Positions 25,434 to 33,826 of a stretch of DNA of 64,000 bases are shown here, piece after piece. Made by a program: the position numbers and the translations under genes. The notes below the pieces were generated by a model that made no database searches, had not been told where the DNA came from, and was given only the letters and a program-made list of their open reading frames with translations. Numbering within the stretch: the stretch's first letter is position 1; the number at the start of each line of letters is the position of its first letter. This DNA is from Paenibacillus camerounensis (GTDB taxonomy: Bacteria; Bacillota; Bacilli; Paenibacillales; Paenibacillaceae), in the NCBI RefSeq assembly GCF_000723885.1, contig NZ_CCDG010000035.1, positions 1 through 64,000 on the forward strand. The letters are read 5' to 3'.

Positions 25434-25772
25434 TTAAAGTCTGATTTGCAGAAATTTGGCGCCTGCCGGAGCGGCGAACTCATGCCAGGTATCTGCCTGC
25501 ACCCATAAAGAGCTTCCTTCTGTCAGGGAGCAGGCATTGCCGTCCACCAGCATGTGAAGCTCACCTTCAAGCACATATATGAGCTTGGGGAAGGGGGTGG
25601 TCTCAGAGCTGATGGTCTCATCCTGAGCCATGGCATAGAGAACCCACCCTGGAGCTGCTGCATCACCGCCGGGTAAGCCCTCAAAGCTGAGCGGCCTGCT
25701 GGCAATCCGGTATGGCCTGATGTCGATCATATCTTTTAACGAGATTACGGTACCCGCACTGATTCCGCTCAT
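25434..25772 (-). CDS. Cupin-domain protein
   Basis: A 112-residue cupin with the second motif and neighbouring strands (KLIYVLEGELHMLVDG, then SSLWVQADTWHEFAAPAG). ATG 25772 follows AGGAGG at a good distance. It is first of the cupin/cupin/methyltransferase operon, 18 bases before the next gene. The first metal motif is weak: SETTPFPK stands where GxHxH is usual, so it may not bind metal. Specific function unknown. Confidence 0.8.
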   Translation of the reverse strand: MSGISAGTVISLKDMIDIRPYRIASRPLSFEGLPGGDAAAPGWVLYAMAQDETISSETTPFPKLIYVLEGELHMLVDGNACSLTEGSSLWVQADTWHEFAAPAGAKFLQIRL

Positions 25773-25827
25773 GTCGGCCTCCTGTATTGGTTGATAGTTT
25801 TGCTGCTTTTGATATAATGGAGCTTAA

Positions 25828-25846
25828 TATGAGAATCGTTCTCATT
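25828..25846. promoter_or_regulatory. Fur-box-like palindrome
   Basis: TGAGAATCGTTCTCA (25830-25844) matches the 7-1-7 Fur-type consensus TGATAAT-N-ATTATCA at most positions. It lies between the cupin operon (minus) and the Crp/Fnr gene (plus) and could control either or both. Confidence 0.65.
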
Positions 25847-25909
25847 TATTGAATTGTAGCAGAGTTTTCTCTTTAACTCTGTTGCCATGGCAACAGGAGG
25901 AAGATAAAT

Positions 25910-26596
25910 ATGCAGGAATATATGGATAAAATCCGCAGCACCGTATTGTTCAAAGGATTTCTGGAGCATGAGGTGCTGGCAGCGCTGCATTGTCTGCAGG
26001 GTACGGTTAAGGACTTCGCCAGGAAGGATGTTATATTTGAGCAGGAAGCGCTCCTGGATTCTGCCGGAATCCTCCTGTACGGCAATGTACTGCTGTGCAA
26101 GGAGAATATATCAGGCACACGGCTTATTTTCTCAGAGCTGGAGAGCGGGGACATCTTGGGTGAGACGGCGCTGCGGCTTGCGCAGGAGCCCAGCGGCTAT
26201 GAAGCTGTAGCAGGCTCGGACTGCAGAATCCTGTTCATCCAGATCAGCAAAATCATCCGGCCGGGACGCCAGACCTGCCAGCTCCGGGCGCGGATTATTG
26301 AGAACATGATGGCGCTGCTGCTGGAGAACAACCGTGCGGTCTACCAGAAGCTGGATCTGGTCTCCCACAAATCCCTGCGGGAAAGAGTGCTGCATTATTT
26401 AAGCCTGCAGGCACAGAAGAACAATTCACTCAGCTTCGAGATCCCGTTCAGCCGCAGCGACCTGGCCGACTATCTGACGGTTGACCGCAGCGCTTTATCC
26501 AGAGAGCTTCAGCGAATGGCCCAGGACGGGCTGATTACGATCTCGCGCAACCGGTTTGAGCTGCTGGCTGAAGATGTGCTTATGCGTACGAACTAG
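25910..26596 (+). CDS. Crp/Fnr-family transcriptional regulator
   Basis: A 228-residue regulator with an N-terminal cyclic-nucleotide-binding-like sensor domain (about 10-125), a dimer helix (~125-155) and a C-terminal winged helix. The recognition segment reads PFSRSDLADYLTVDRSALSRELQRM. No clear four-cysteine iron-sulfur motif is present; four scattered cysteines are seen in the sensor half (positions ~48, 63, 104 and 124), so redox or metal sensing is possible but not shown. ATG 25910 follows AGGAGG. It diverges from the cupin/methyltransferase operon and probably controls it. Confidence 0.88.
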   Translation: MQEYMDKIRSTVLFKGFLEHEVLAALHCLQGTVKDFARKDVIFEQEALLDSAGILLYGNVLLCKENISGTRLIFSELESGDILGETALRLAQEPSGYEAVAGSDCRILFIQISKIIRPGRQTCQLRARIIENMMALLLENNRAVYQKLDLVSHKSLRERVLHYLSLQAQKNNSLSFEIPFSRSDLADYLTVDRSALSRELQRMAQDGLITISRNRFELLAEDVLMRTN

Positions 26597-26637
26597 ACAA
26601 GCCCTTCCCCGGAACATGACCGGGGGAGGGCTTGTCT
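26595..26637. terminator. Bidirectional terminator
   Basis: ACAAGCCCT and AGGGCTTGT form a stem with CCCC/GGGG inside, between convergent genes. Confidence 0.8.
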
Positions 26638-26645
26638 GTAAACTG

Positions 26646-27614
26646 TTATTGCAGCCTGGTCTGTCCGCTGGCCAGGCGCCCGGCAATATCCTCTGCCTGC
26701 AGAATCGAGGTGTACGGGTCTGAGCTGAGGTACTGGTGAATATCCAGCTCATACAGCCGGCTGTTCTTCACCGCGTCAAGCCCGTTCCATACTTCCGGAA
26801 TGGTTTCGTTAGCAGCTCCTTCCGTTTTCATAATCAGCAGATAATCACCGGCGTACTGGTCAAATACCTCTGAACTGACATCGGCACTTTCTTCGCCTTT
26901 GGCTATGAGATCTTCCTGAACCTTGGGTGCAGGAGTCAGGCCAAGCAGCTCATAGACGGCTTTGCCGCCGCGGTTTGAGCTGTTTCCTACAATACCTACA
27001 TTGGTTAGCCAGTTGAAGTCCGCTATAGTAAAGGTTGCACCCGGGGGGACGGCAGCAAGCGCCTTACTGCTGGCTGCGGCGGCCCGCTGGCCAAAGGATT
27101 CATTCCACTGCTCCGCTTCTTTTTCACGGTTCAGGATAGTGCCCATTGCCCTTACTTCTTCCTGCATGCTTGAGTAGTCTGCGGTATTGAAGACAACCGT
27201 CGGAGCGATTTTGGAATAAGCCTCATAAGCATCCTGATTCCAGGTGATGATCAGATCCGGATTCAATCCGATGATTTTTTCAAGTGAAACTTCATTGTGA
27301 TTGCCGATATCCTCCACACCCTGCAGCGGCTCACGCAGAAATTCACCGTACTCCAGCAGACTTCCCGGAACGCCGATCGGTGTAACACCAACCGCCAGTA
27401 CATGGCCGATGTTCCAGTCCACGATAACCCGGTCAGGAGTCAGAGGGACTTCAATTTCACCTTTAACTGTAGAAATCATCCGGGTTAGCGGTGTTGCTTC
27501 AGCCGCTGCAGCCTGTTCGTTGCCTGTATTCTGCTTCGTGCAGCCTGCTAGTAATACAGCTGTGATCATCATGATCAAGACAGCCAGTTGAACCGTTTTT
27601 TTACTGGTAAACAT
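26646..27614 (-). CDS. Iron-siderophore ABC solute-binding lipoprotein
   Basis: A 322-residue FeuA/FhuD-type binding protein with lipobox LLAG-C. It has two lobes joined by a long helix, with the segments VEDIGNHNEVSLEKIIGLNPDLIITWN and KIAPTVVFN typical of ferric-siderophore receptors. It closely resembles, motif by motif, the C-terminal half of the divergent AraC-type protein at 27765. A Fur-box-like site lies 20-34 bases upstream of the start. No permease or ATPase genes are adjacent, so the importer partners must lie elsewhere. Confidence 0.9.
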   Translation of the reverse strand: MFTSKKTVQLAVLIMMITAVLLAGCTKQNTGNEQAAAAEATPLTRMISTVKGEIEVPLTPDRVIVDWNIGHVLAVGVTPIGVPGSLLEYGEFLREPLQGVEDIGNHNEVSLEKIIGLNPDLIITWNQDAYEAYSKIAPTVVFNTADYSSMQEEVRAMGTILNREKEAEQWNESFGQRAAAASSKALAAVPPGATFTIADFNWLTNVGIVGNSSNRGGKAVYELLGLTPAPKVQEDLIAKGEESADVSSEVFDQYAGDYLLIMKTEGAANETIPEVWNGLDAVKNSRLYELDIHQYLSSDPYTSILQAEDIAGRLASGQTRLQ

Positions 27615-27633
27615 ATTCGACCTTCTTTCTTAA

Positions 27634-27704
27634 TGAGAACTATTATCACTATAGGTTCCGGGAGCGGGTTGTACCATATCCATTCAGGAACCGGAAGCAT
27701 ATCC
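27634..27704. promoter_or_regulatory. Fur box and paired direct repeats between SBP and AraC-SBP genes
   Basis: TGAGAACTATTATCA (27634-27648) matches the Fur 7-1-7 consensus. Two copies of CATATCC (27675-27681 and 27698-27704), 23 bases apart, lie upstream. Paired direct repeats about two helical turns apart are typical of AraC-family sites; binding by the product of 27765 is inferred. Confidence 0.6.
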
Positions 27705-27764
27705 GTTTCGGAACTGCCAGCCTCATCAGCATGATCAAAATGAATAAGCAAACGGAGAACCGTC

Positions 27765-29543
27765 ATGAACATAGAGCGTTATATTGAACTTTGGGATAAC
27801 CGCCCTGCGCGGCTGCTGGACATCAGATGTTGCCGACTGCCAGAGGGCTCAGCATACAAGGAACAACCGGTTCCTTCAAATACATTCCTGCTGGTGCGGG
27901 GCTGCGGCCGGCTCTGGCTGAACGAAAAGCTCCATACAGCCGGAGGCTGGTACGTGCTGCATTCAGCCAAAGGGGCAAACTTGCGTGCAGAAGCAGATTC
28001 AGCAATGGAGCTGTACCGGATTGCTTACCTGCTGCCAGAGCCTTTGCTGGAGAATGGGCCGGACCGGAAGACGGATACAGATAGGTCTGAGCTGCAATGC
28101 AATTATGGACTGAAGCCGGCTTACCCGCTTGCGCTGCTGGAACTGATGGAGGAACTGATGGAGACTTGGCAGGAGACAGCAAGGCTTGAGCGGCTGCGTG
28201 TCACCTCTGTCTTTTATCAATGGCTATATGAGCTGTTCAAACAGATGCTACATCAGCAGGCAGATTTCTCCGGTGCGGACCGGTTAAATAAAGCATTGCG
28301 CTATATGCTGGAGAATTGCAATGAGCCTCTTACTATAGAGCATGTAGCTGCTGTTGCGGATTGCAGCACACGGTTTCTGAATACTTTATTTAAAAAGCGG
28401 TTTTCAGCAAGTCCGGGACAGATCCTTGCCCGGCTGCGGCTGGAACGTGCCGGCGGGCTGCTTCTCCAGACAGAGGCTACACTGCAGGAGATTGGTGAGC
28501 AGGTAGGCTATGCCAATGCTTTTACATTCAGCCGTTTTTTTAAGAAGCATAGCGGGATAGCACCGGAGCTGTACAGAAAAGAGGCGCAGGCCGGCGGGCA
28601 TACTCCGGATTACCGCATAAGAAGCCTGCTTGAGGAAGCGGCTGCTGAGACAGCAGTTCATAAAGAAAGGGTGCAGGAGCGTGGCCGGAATGGACAAGAA
28701 CCACTAGGCAGCAGAAAAATAAATACCCCGCTGGGCGAAATAATCGTTCCATTCAAGCCGCAGCGGGTTGTAGTAGACTGGAGTATCGGTGAAGTTCTGG
28801 CGCTGGGACTGACCCCGCTGGGGGCGCCTCATACCCTGCTCGACAGTAACCGTCTGCTCGGGCAGTATATTAGCGCAGGTATAGAGGATATAGGTAACCA
28901 CAATCTTATCTCTCACGAAAAAATTCTTGAACTTGAGCCTGACCTGATCATTACTTGGAATAGAGCGGCGTATGCTTCTTATTCACGGATTGCTCCTACT
29001 ATTGTATATGAGGCTGATGAGTTCCGGAATGTGAGGGACGGCATAGCGGAGATGGGACGAATTCTTAATCGGAGTGAGCAGGCTGAACGGTGGCTTGCAG
29101 AGTACAGGCGGCGTGTAAGCCGGCTGCGTGCTGTTATGCTCCGTCAGCGCAGAGACCGGCACACCTTCACAGTAATGGACCCGAACTGGAGCGAGGACAT
29201 ACAGGTAGTAGGCAATACTGCCACGCGCGGCGGGAGGGCGGCTTACGGGCTGCTGGGCCTGCAGCCGGCGCGCAGAGTATGGAACGAGCTGTTCGTACAG
29301 CGGCGCGACTCTATCTGGATCAGCCGGGAGGATGTTAACAAGTATGCAGGGGATTATACGCTGGTTCTGAAGAGTGAACAGGATATGCTGAACACAAGAA
29401 AGCTGAATCCGTCAACGATTGATCATACAGGCCGGCGTAAGTGGATTGAATTGCCGTGGGAGCATTATTTTTTATCTGATCCGGTGTCAGCGCTCCTGCA
29501 GGCAGAAGAAATGATGCGGCTGATTGCCGAGGCGGATGTATAG
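27765..29543 (+). CDS. AraC regulator fused to siderophore-binding domain (Btr-like)
   Basis: A 592-residue cytoplasmic protein with three parts: an N-terminal AraC sensor-like region (about 1-160), an AraC helix-turn-helix pair (about 165-275, including LTIEHVAAVADCSTRFLNTLFKK and IGEQVGYANAFTFSRFFKK) and a C-terminal periplasmic-binding-protein-like domain (about 315-590). The last part parallels the neighbouring lipoprotein: VEDIGNHN there and IEDIGNHN here, and PDLIITWN in both. This matches the Bacillus Btr architecture, where ferric siderophore binding activates the uptake genes. It is divergent from the lipoprotein gene. No signal peptide. The start follows GGAGAAC. Confidence 0.9.
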   Translation: MNIERYIELWDNRPARLLDIRCCRLPEGSAYKEQPVPSNTFLLVRGCGRLWLNEKLHTAGGWYVLHSAKGANLRAEADSAMELYRIAYLLPEPLLENGPDRKTDTDRSELQCNYGLKPAYPLALLELMEELMETWQETARLERLRVTSVFYQWLYELFKQMLHQQADFSGADRLNKALRYMLENCNEPLTIEHVAAVADCSTRFLNTLFKKRFSASPGQILARLRLERAGGLLLQTEATLQEIGEQVGYANAFTFSRFFKKHSGIAPELYRKEAQAGGHTPDYRIRSLLEEAAAETAVHKERVQERGRNGQEPLGSRKINTPLGEIIVPFKPQRVVVDWSIGEVLALGLTPLGAPHTLLDSNRLLGQYISAGIEDIGNHNLISHEKILELEPDLIITWNRAAYASYSRIAPTIVYEADEFRNVRDGIAEMGRILNRSEQAERWLAEYRRRVSRLRAVMLRQRRDRHTFTVMDPNWSEDIQVVGNTATRGGRAAYGLLGLQPARRVWNELFVQRRDSIWISREDVNKYAGDYTLVLKSEQDMLNTRKLNPSTIDHTGRRKWIELPWEHYFLSDPVSALLQAEEMMRLIAEADV

Positions 29544-29632
29544 GCGGAAGGCAACCGTTCAAAAGTTTCATTTATTCCAGAAGTGTCCAATAGTCAGGAT
29601 AGGCTAAACAGTACACAACAGGAGGCTTAGAC

Positions 29633-30571
29633 ATGATACGATTCCAGAAAGCTATGGCGAAAACAGGCAGAGCAATCCTCCTGGGCACAGCGCTTACACT
29701 TGCGGGTGGTGCAGCAGCTGTTGGGACCTTTGTACAGCCTGTCTCTGCGGCATCGGCAGCTGAAGCCCAGGCCGTGTATAATCAGTTCCATAAATATCTG
29801 AAAAATCCGTCAGGCCTGGCTCAGGCACGCAAATATCTGATCAATCACATCGGCAATGCCGGCTCCTGGTATGCAACCGTGATGACGCTGCAGCTGGAAA
29901 ATGCCCAGAAGGCCGAACTGTCACGCTTCTCGGAGAAAATCTACCCGGAGCATGTGCAGCAGGTGCTGATGGATGCACAGGCTACCAATGATCTCACCTA
30001 TACGGAGCTGTTGAAGAGGGTCAAGGACTCAGGTGTACGCAAGCTTATTGAAGAGACCTGGGATAAGGGCTACAAGCTGGAAACGAGCGAGGGAATGTAT
30101 TATCCGGTAATGCATTATGAGGGCTTCAAGGTATTTAAGCCGCATATCGGCAAGGATATTGCCTACTATATCGATATCATGGCTACGGAGAGCAACAAGC
30201 CGGCTGATTTTGATGCTGCAATTATCATTACATGGGATGAGCTGATCGGCAGAGCGGCCATCATGAGTGATTTTGTAGACCAATATCCGAAATCAAACCG
30301 TGCAGCAGCTGTGCGTGAGGAGCTTTCCTATATCGTTCCCAAAATCCTGATCGGGGCAGACAACACACCTGCTTACGATTATGATACCAATGAGCTCGAC
30401 CCTGAGCTCCGCAGAGCCTATGATGATGTTCTGCTGGAGGGGCCGGGAGACAATACAGTGTTAAATATGCTGGCTAAGCTGATTCCGCTGCTGGACGCTT
30501 CCGGAAATAAGCATACAGAAGAGGTTTCAGCTTATCTGGAGCAAGTGATAGACGGCTTCACTGAACACTGA
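29633..30571 (+). CDS. Secreted protein of unknown function
   Basis: A 312-residue protein with a signal peptide (hydrophobic ~residues 14-35, cleavage likely near VSA-A, residue ~40). It has a mostly helical mature part. I recognise no family. ATG 29633 follows AGGAGG. It has its own terminator and no obvious operon partners. Repeated Tyr/Asp-rich segments (AYDYDTNELDPELRRAYDD) may be surface exposed. Role unknown. Confidence 0.75.
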   Translation: MIRFQKAMAKTGRAILLGTALTLAGGAAAVGTFVQPVSAASAAEAQAVYNQFHKYLKNPSGLAQARKYLINHIGNAGSWYATVMTLQLENAQKAELSRFSEKIYPEHVQQVLMDAQATNDLTYTELLKRVKDSGVRKLIEETWDKGYKLETSEGMYYPVMHYEGFKVFKPHIGKDIAYYIDIMATESNKPADFDAAIIITWDELIGRAAIMSDFVDQYPKSNRAAAVREELSYIVPKILIGADNTPAYDYDTNELDPELRRAYDDVLLEGPGDNTVLNMLAKLIPLLDASGNKHTEEVSAYLEQVIDGFTEH

Positions 30572-30587
30572 CGCTTTAAAACGGCTA

Positions 30588-30622
30588 GAAAAGGGCAGCC
30601 CGTTAACGGGTTGCCCTTTTGA
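30588..30622 (+). terminator. Rho-independent terminator
   Basis: AAAAGGGCAGCCCG and CGGGTTGCCCTTTT form a perfect-looking hairpin with T-rich 3' end. Confidence 0.88.
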
Positions 30623-30758
30623 ATGGAACATGCGGAAGCTGGGTTCCGCTTCTTGCCTACTTGTATGCGGAATTGTTTCAGCCAGCCGTGACGAGGGTAT
30701 AAGATTACTTATTGTCTGTCAGAAGATTTAGAATAACAGCAACAGGAGGTATTGGTCT

Positions 30759-31262
30759 GTGTCAGTACATAATTCTTTACGTAAAGCAGGACAACCGTTT
30801 CTCGCCGGAATTCTGATTTTAACACTTACTGCCTGCGGTTCTGCCGCTAATGAACCGGGGCAGTCCAGTTTAGATACCCTGCAGAACCGCACGGATGTCC
30901 TGGAACAGGAGCTTGCCATGCAAAAGCAGCAGATTGCGGAACTGGAGCAGCGGATTGCTGCGCTGCAGTCAGAGGGTAGCACAGCCCCGCAGCCTTCTTC
31001 TGCAAACAGTCCAACCGCCGGAAATGGGCCGGCAGGTCAAGGTGATGGGGTAAGGATTACTTTTGCGCAATATCAGCAGCTCACTATAGGAATGACCTAT
31101 GATGAGGTGCATGCGATTATCGGCGGAGACGGTCAGGCGCTGAGTGAATCAGAAGGAATGATTGTATACACTTATACGGGTGCAACGGATACGGGAGGCA
31201 ATGCCGTGCTCACCTTTTCTGACGGCAAGCTGTTGAATAAGGCGCAGAGCGGCCTGAAATAA
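30759..31262 (+). CDS. Lipoprotein with coiled coil and SmpA/BLIP-like domain
   Basis: A 167-residue lipoprotein. Lipobox LTAC at residues ~23-26, a coiled coil (about 38-70, QNRTDVLEQELAMQKQQ), a Ser/Pro/Gly linker, then a ~70-residue domain beginning ITFAQYQQLTIGMTYDEVHAIIGG. That domain is a SmpA/OmlA- or DUF3862-like fold seen in many Firmicute lipoproteins. GTG 30759 has AGGAGG nine bases upstream. Anchored outside the membrane; function unknown. Confidence 0.82.
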   Translation: MSVHNSLRKAGQPFLAGILILTLTACGSAANEPGQSSLDTLQNRTDVLEQELAMQKQQIAELEQRIAALQSEGSTAPQPSSANSPTAGNGPAGQGDGVRITFAQYQQLTIGMTYDEVHAIIGGDGQALSESEGMIVYTYTGATDTGGNAVLTFSDGKLLNKAQSGLK

Positions 31263-31304
31263 ACAGAAGGGTAGCGATATTGTTTATTAGAATGAAATCA
31301 CAGG

Positions 31305-31354
31305 AAAAAGGACTGAACCACATGCCCTGGTGAGCATGCGGTTCAGTCCTTTTC
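31305..31354 (+). terminator. Rho-independent terminator
   Basis: AAAAGGACTGAACC with GGTTCAGTCCTTTT forms a long stem with CATGC/GCATG inside. Confidence 0.9.
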
Positions 31355-31494
31355 TATATGAAAAATATCTTAATATATGACGAAAATGTGAAATTAACAA
31401 ATTTTATAACTCTATTATACCATATTATGTAATAAAAATCAAGTATTGTTTGTTCGGCTGGCCGGATGGTACAACTGAACTGAGGTGAATATTA

Positions 31495-32409
31495 ATGAAA
31501 AATAAAAGTTTAACAGCACTTGTCAGCGCGTTTGCAAGAGCCTATCACGCAGAGCATAACCGGCAGCCCGTTTTTGATGACAGCCTGGCACGCGCGATGC
31601 TGAGCGATGAGGAATACTTCAGCATCGGTCAGCATATGTCGCAGGGAGCCGGGTTCTTTCTGCCGGATTTCAGCGGCACACAGGACGAGGCCCTGCGCGC
31701 TGTCGTTGATTACCAGCTGTCCCCGACTCCGCTTGGCCGGGCAGCCTTCACCGAGCAGGCGCTGTACGTGGCTGTGATGCAGGGAGCCGGCCAATATCTT
31801 ATCCTGGCAGCCGGCTATGACAGCTTTGCCTGCCGCCAGCCCCGGTGGGCCCGGCAGCTGCAGATCTATGAGGTTGATCATCCGGCAACAGCGGCTGACA
31901 AGCAGCGGCGGATTGCCGCAATGCTCCCGGTCAAGCCGGACAATGTACATTATATTCCGGCTGATCTGGCTGAACCCGCCTGGCTGCAGCTTCTTCAGGC
32001 GGCTCCGGGGTTTAACCGGGAAGTCATCAGCTTCATCAGTCTGCTTGGCATCAGCTATTATCTGCCTAAGGCTGTCTTCAGGCAATTGCTGTCTGACCTT
32101 GCAGCCCTGCTTCCGGCCGGAAGCAGCTTTGTCTTTGATTATCCTGATGAGCATACCTTTACCCCCTCGGCGGGTGAACGGGCGCAGAAGCAGGTGGTAC
32201 TGGCTGCGCAGTCAGGCGAGCCGATGCAGGCAAGCTATGCTTATGACGAGCTGGAGCAGCTGCTGGAAGCATGCGGACTCTTAATCTACCGCCATCTCAC
32301 CCCGTCAGAGATAAACAGCGAGTTTTTCAAAGCTTATAATGACAGTCATCCTGGACATCATATAAGCGCGTTTGACAACGTGAATTATTGCCTGGCTGTT
32401 AAAAGATAA
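31495..32409 (+). CDS. Leucine-carboxyl-methyltransferase-like SAM methyltransferase
   Basis: A 304-residue class I methyltransferase of the LCMT/PPM1-like family often linked to secondary metabolism. Motifs: YLILAAGYDSFACR (motif I), QIYEVDHPATAADKQRRI (acidic loop), ISFISLLGISYYLP and SFVFDYPDE. ATG 31495 follows GAGGTG. It is a single gene between a terminator and the Fur-regulated binding protein. No biosynthetic partners are obvious next to it. Confidence 0.85.
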   Translation: MKNKSLTALVSAFARAYHAEHNRQPVFDDSLARAMLSDEEYFSIGQHMSQGAGFFLPDFSGTQDEALRAVVDYQLSPTPLGRAAFTEQALYVAVMQGAGQYLILAAGYDSFACRQPRWARQLQIYEVDHPATAADKQRRIAAMLPVKPDNVHYIPADLAEPAWLQLLQAAPGFNREVISFISLLGISYYLPKAVFRQLLSDLAALLPAGSSFVFDYPDEHTFTPSAGERAQKQVVLAAQSGEPMQASYAYDELEQLLEACGLLIYRHLTPSEINSEFFKAYNDSHPGHHISAFDNVNYCLAVKR

Positions 32410-32500
32410 TACCGCCCAAAGAAACTTTGGCAGTTCGTCCATGTTATTTGCCCGAATAGTCCATGTTCAAAGGCTGCAGATTTCTCTATCATAACTACTA

Positions 32501-32520
32501 TGATAATGATTCTCATTATT
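32501..32520 (+). promoter_or_regulatory. Fur box
   Basis: TGATAATGATTCTCATTATT contains TGATAAT-G-ATTCTCA, very close to the Fur consensus, 34 bases before the binding-protein start. Confidence 0.8.
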
Positions 32521-32553
32521 AACAAAATACAGTTTGGAGAGTGGTAGTAGGCT

Positions 32554-33513
32554 ATGAAAAAGAGAATGATGGGTTTGGTGCTTGCCGGAGTTATGGCGCT
32601 GAGTATCGGTTCGGCAGCAAGTGTGAATGCGGCTCCAGTCAACGTTGCAAAAGCCACAACGGCCACGCAAAAGATTACTTATAAAGGCAAGGTGTATACT
32701 GTTCCGGCCAAGACTGACAATATTGTTATCGCCGGTGCGCTGGAAGCAATGGAAGATGCACTGGTGCTGAATTTTAAACCTAAGGGTATGATTACAGTCG
32801 GGGGAAAATTCCCGGCATTGTTCTCTAAAATTTCAACCGGAGTGAAGGGGATCGGCGAAAAAACGGAGCCTGACTTTGAAGCCATTCTGAAGCTCAAGCC
32901 TGATGTTATTCTGGGCACCACCAAATTCCCGGCTGAAACGACCGAGAAGCTGTCGAAGATTGCTACTACTATTCCTGTATCCCATATCGCTACAGACTGG
33001 ATGGACAACCTGAAGCTGCTTGCGAAGCTGACCGGTAAAGAAAAGGAATCAACCGCAGCGATCGTGAAATACCAGAGTGAATTGAAGGTGGCCAAGGCTA
33101 AGCTCGCACCTAAATTCAAAGACAAGACAGTAGTTGCAGTTCGCATCCGCAGCGGTAACCTGTTCCTGTATCCTAAGGATGTGTTTTTCAACCGTTCCAT
33201 CTATGCTGATCTTGGTGCAGCTGTACCAAAAGAAATCCAGTCCGTGAAAGCCCAGCAGAACATTTCTCTGGAAGCCTTCGCCGCAATCAATCCGGATTAT
33301 CTGTTTGTCCAATTCTCGGCAGATGAGAATAAGGACAACCCTAAGGCACTGGAAGACCTGCAGAAGAATGCGATCTGGAAGAGCCTGAAGGCTGTAAAGA
33401 GCGGCAACGTGTATGTGAACCTGGTAGATCCGCTGGCTCAGGGCGGAACAGCCTTCAGTAAATTTTCGTTCCTAGAAGCTTTAATGAAGACCAAGCTGTA
33501 CACAGCCAAATAA
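32554..33513 (+). CDS. Iron-regulated ABC-type binding protein without lipobox
   Basis: A 319-residue FhuD/BtuF-like binding protein. The signal peptide (residues ~1-27, ending SVNA-APV) has no cysteine, so it is not lipidated, unlike most Gram-positive binding proteins. The receptor fold shows DFEAILKLKPDVILGTTKFP, LEAFAAINPDYLFVQFS and a Lys-rich surface; the first ~20 mature residues could interact with the wall or a partner. It is directly preceded by a strong Fur box. There are no transporter genes nearby. It could bind a ferric siderophore or haem; the substrate is unknown. Confidence 0.85.
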   Translation: MKKRMMGLVLAGVMALSIGSAASVNAAPVNVAKATTATQKITYKGKVYTVPAKTDNIVIAGALEAMEDALVLNFKPKGMITVGGKFPALFSKISTGVKGIGEKTEPDFEAILKLKPDVILGTTKFPAETTEKLSKIATTIPVSHIATDWMDNLKLLAKLTGKEKESTAAIVKYQSELKVAKAKLAPKFKDKTVVAVRIRSGNLFLYPKDVFFNRSIYADLGAAVPKEIQSVKAQQNISLEAFAAINPDYLFVQFSADENKDNPKALEDLQKNAIWKSLKAVKSGNVYVNLVDPLAQGGTAFSKFSFLEALMKTKLYTAK

Positions 33514-33545
33514 AGAGAATTCATATATAATTTTCATAAAAATGC

Positions 33546-33575
33546 AGGGAGCCGTAATTCGGCTCTCTATTTTTT
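33546..33575 (+). terminator. Rho-independent terminator
   Basis: AGGGAGCCG (33546-33554) pairs with CGGCTCTCT (33560-33568), then TTTTTT. Confidence 0.9.
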
Positions 33576-33826
33576 GCGCTTTTCAATAAATAAATCGGAT
33601 AACAATGTGTTTTTTACAAAAAAGGAGTATTCGATAAAGGTTTTCTATGGTACAATTTAACTAATTTGTCGAAAAAGCTCGCATAAGGGCGTATTGTAAC
33701 AGAGCGGGGATGCTGCCGCTTCATTACCGGATTCCAGGAGGAGGCTTGCCGGATCATTTTCCGGCCTGCGGATTCCTGGATTCAAACGGCAAAGACAGCA
33801 AATTACAACTAGAAAGCGGTGTTTAG
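33576..33826 (+). promoter_or_regulatory. Promoter and structured leader of the SDR gene
   Basis: An extended -10 TGGTACAAT (TACAAT 33651-33656) starts a leader of about 165 bases. The leader can fold: AGCGG/CCGCT (about 33702-33719) and a long hairpin with CCAGGA (33734-33739) / TCCTGG (33774-33779) and GCCGGA / TTCCGGC inside. No T tract follows, so it is not a plain terminator. I do not recognise a known riboswitch class. Confidence 0.5.
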
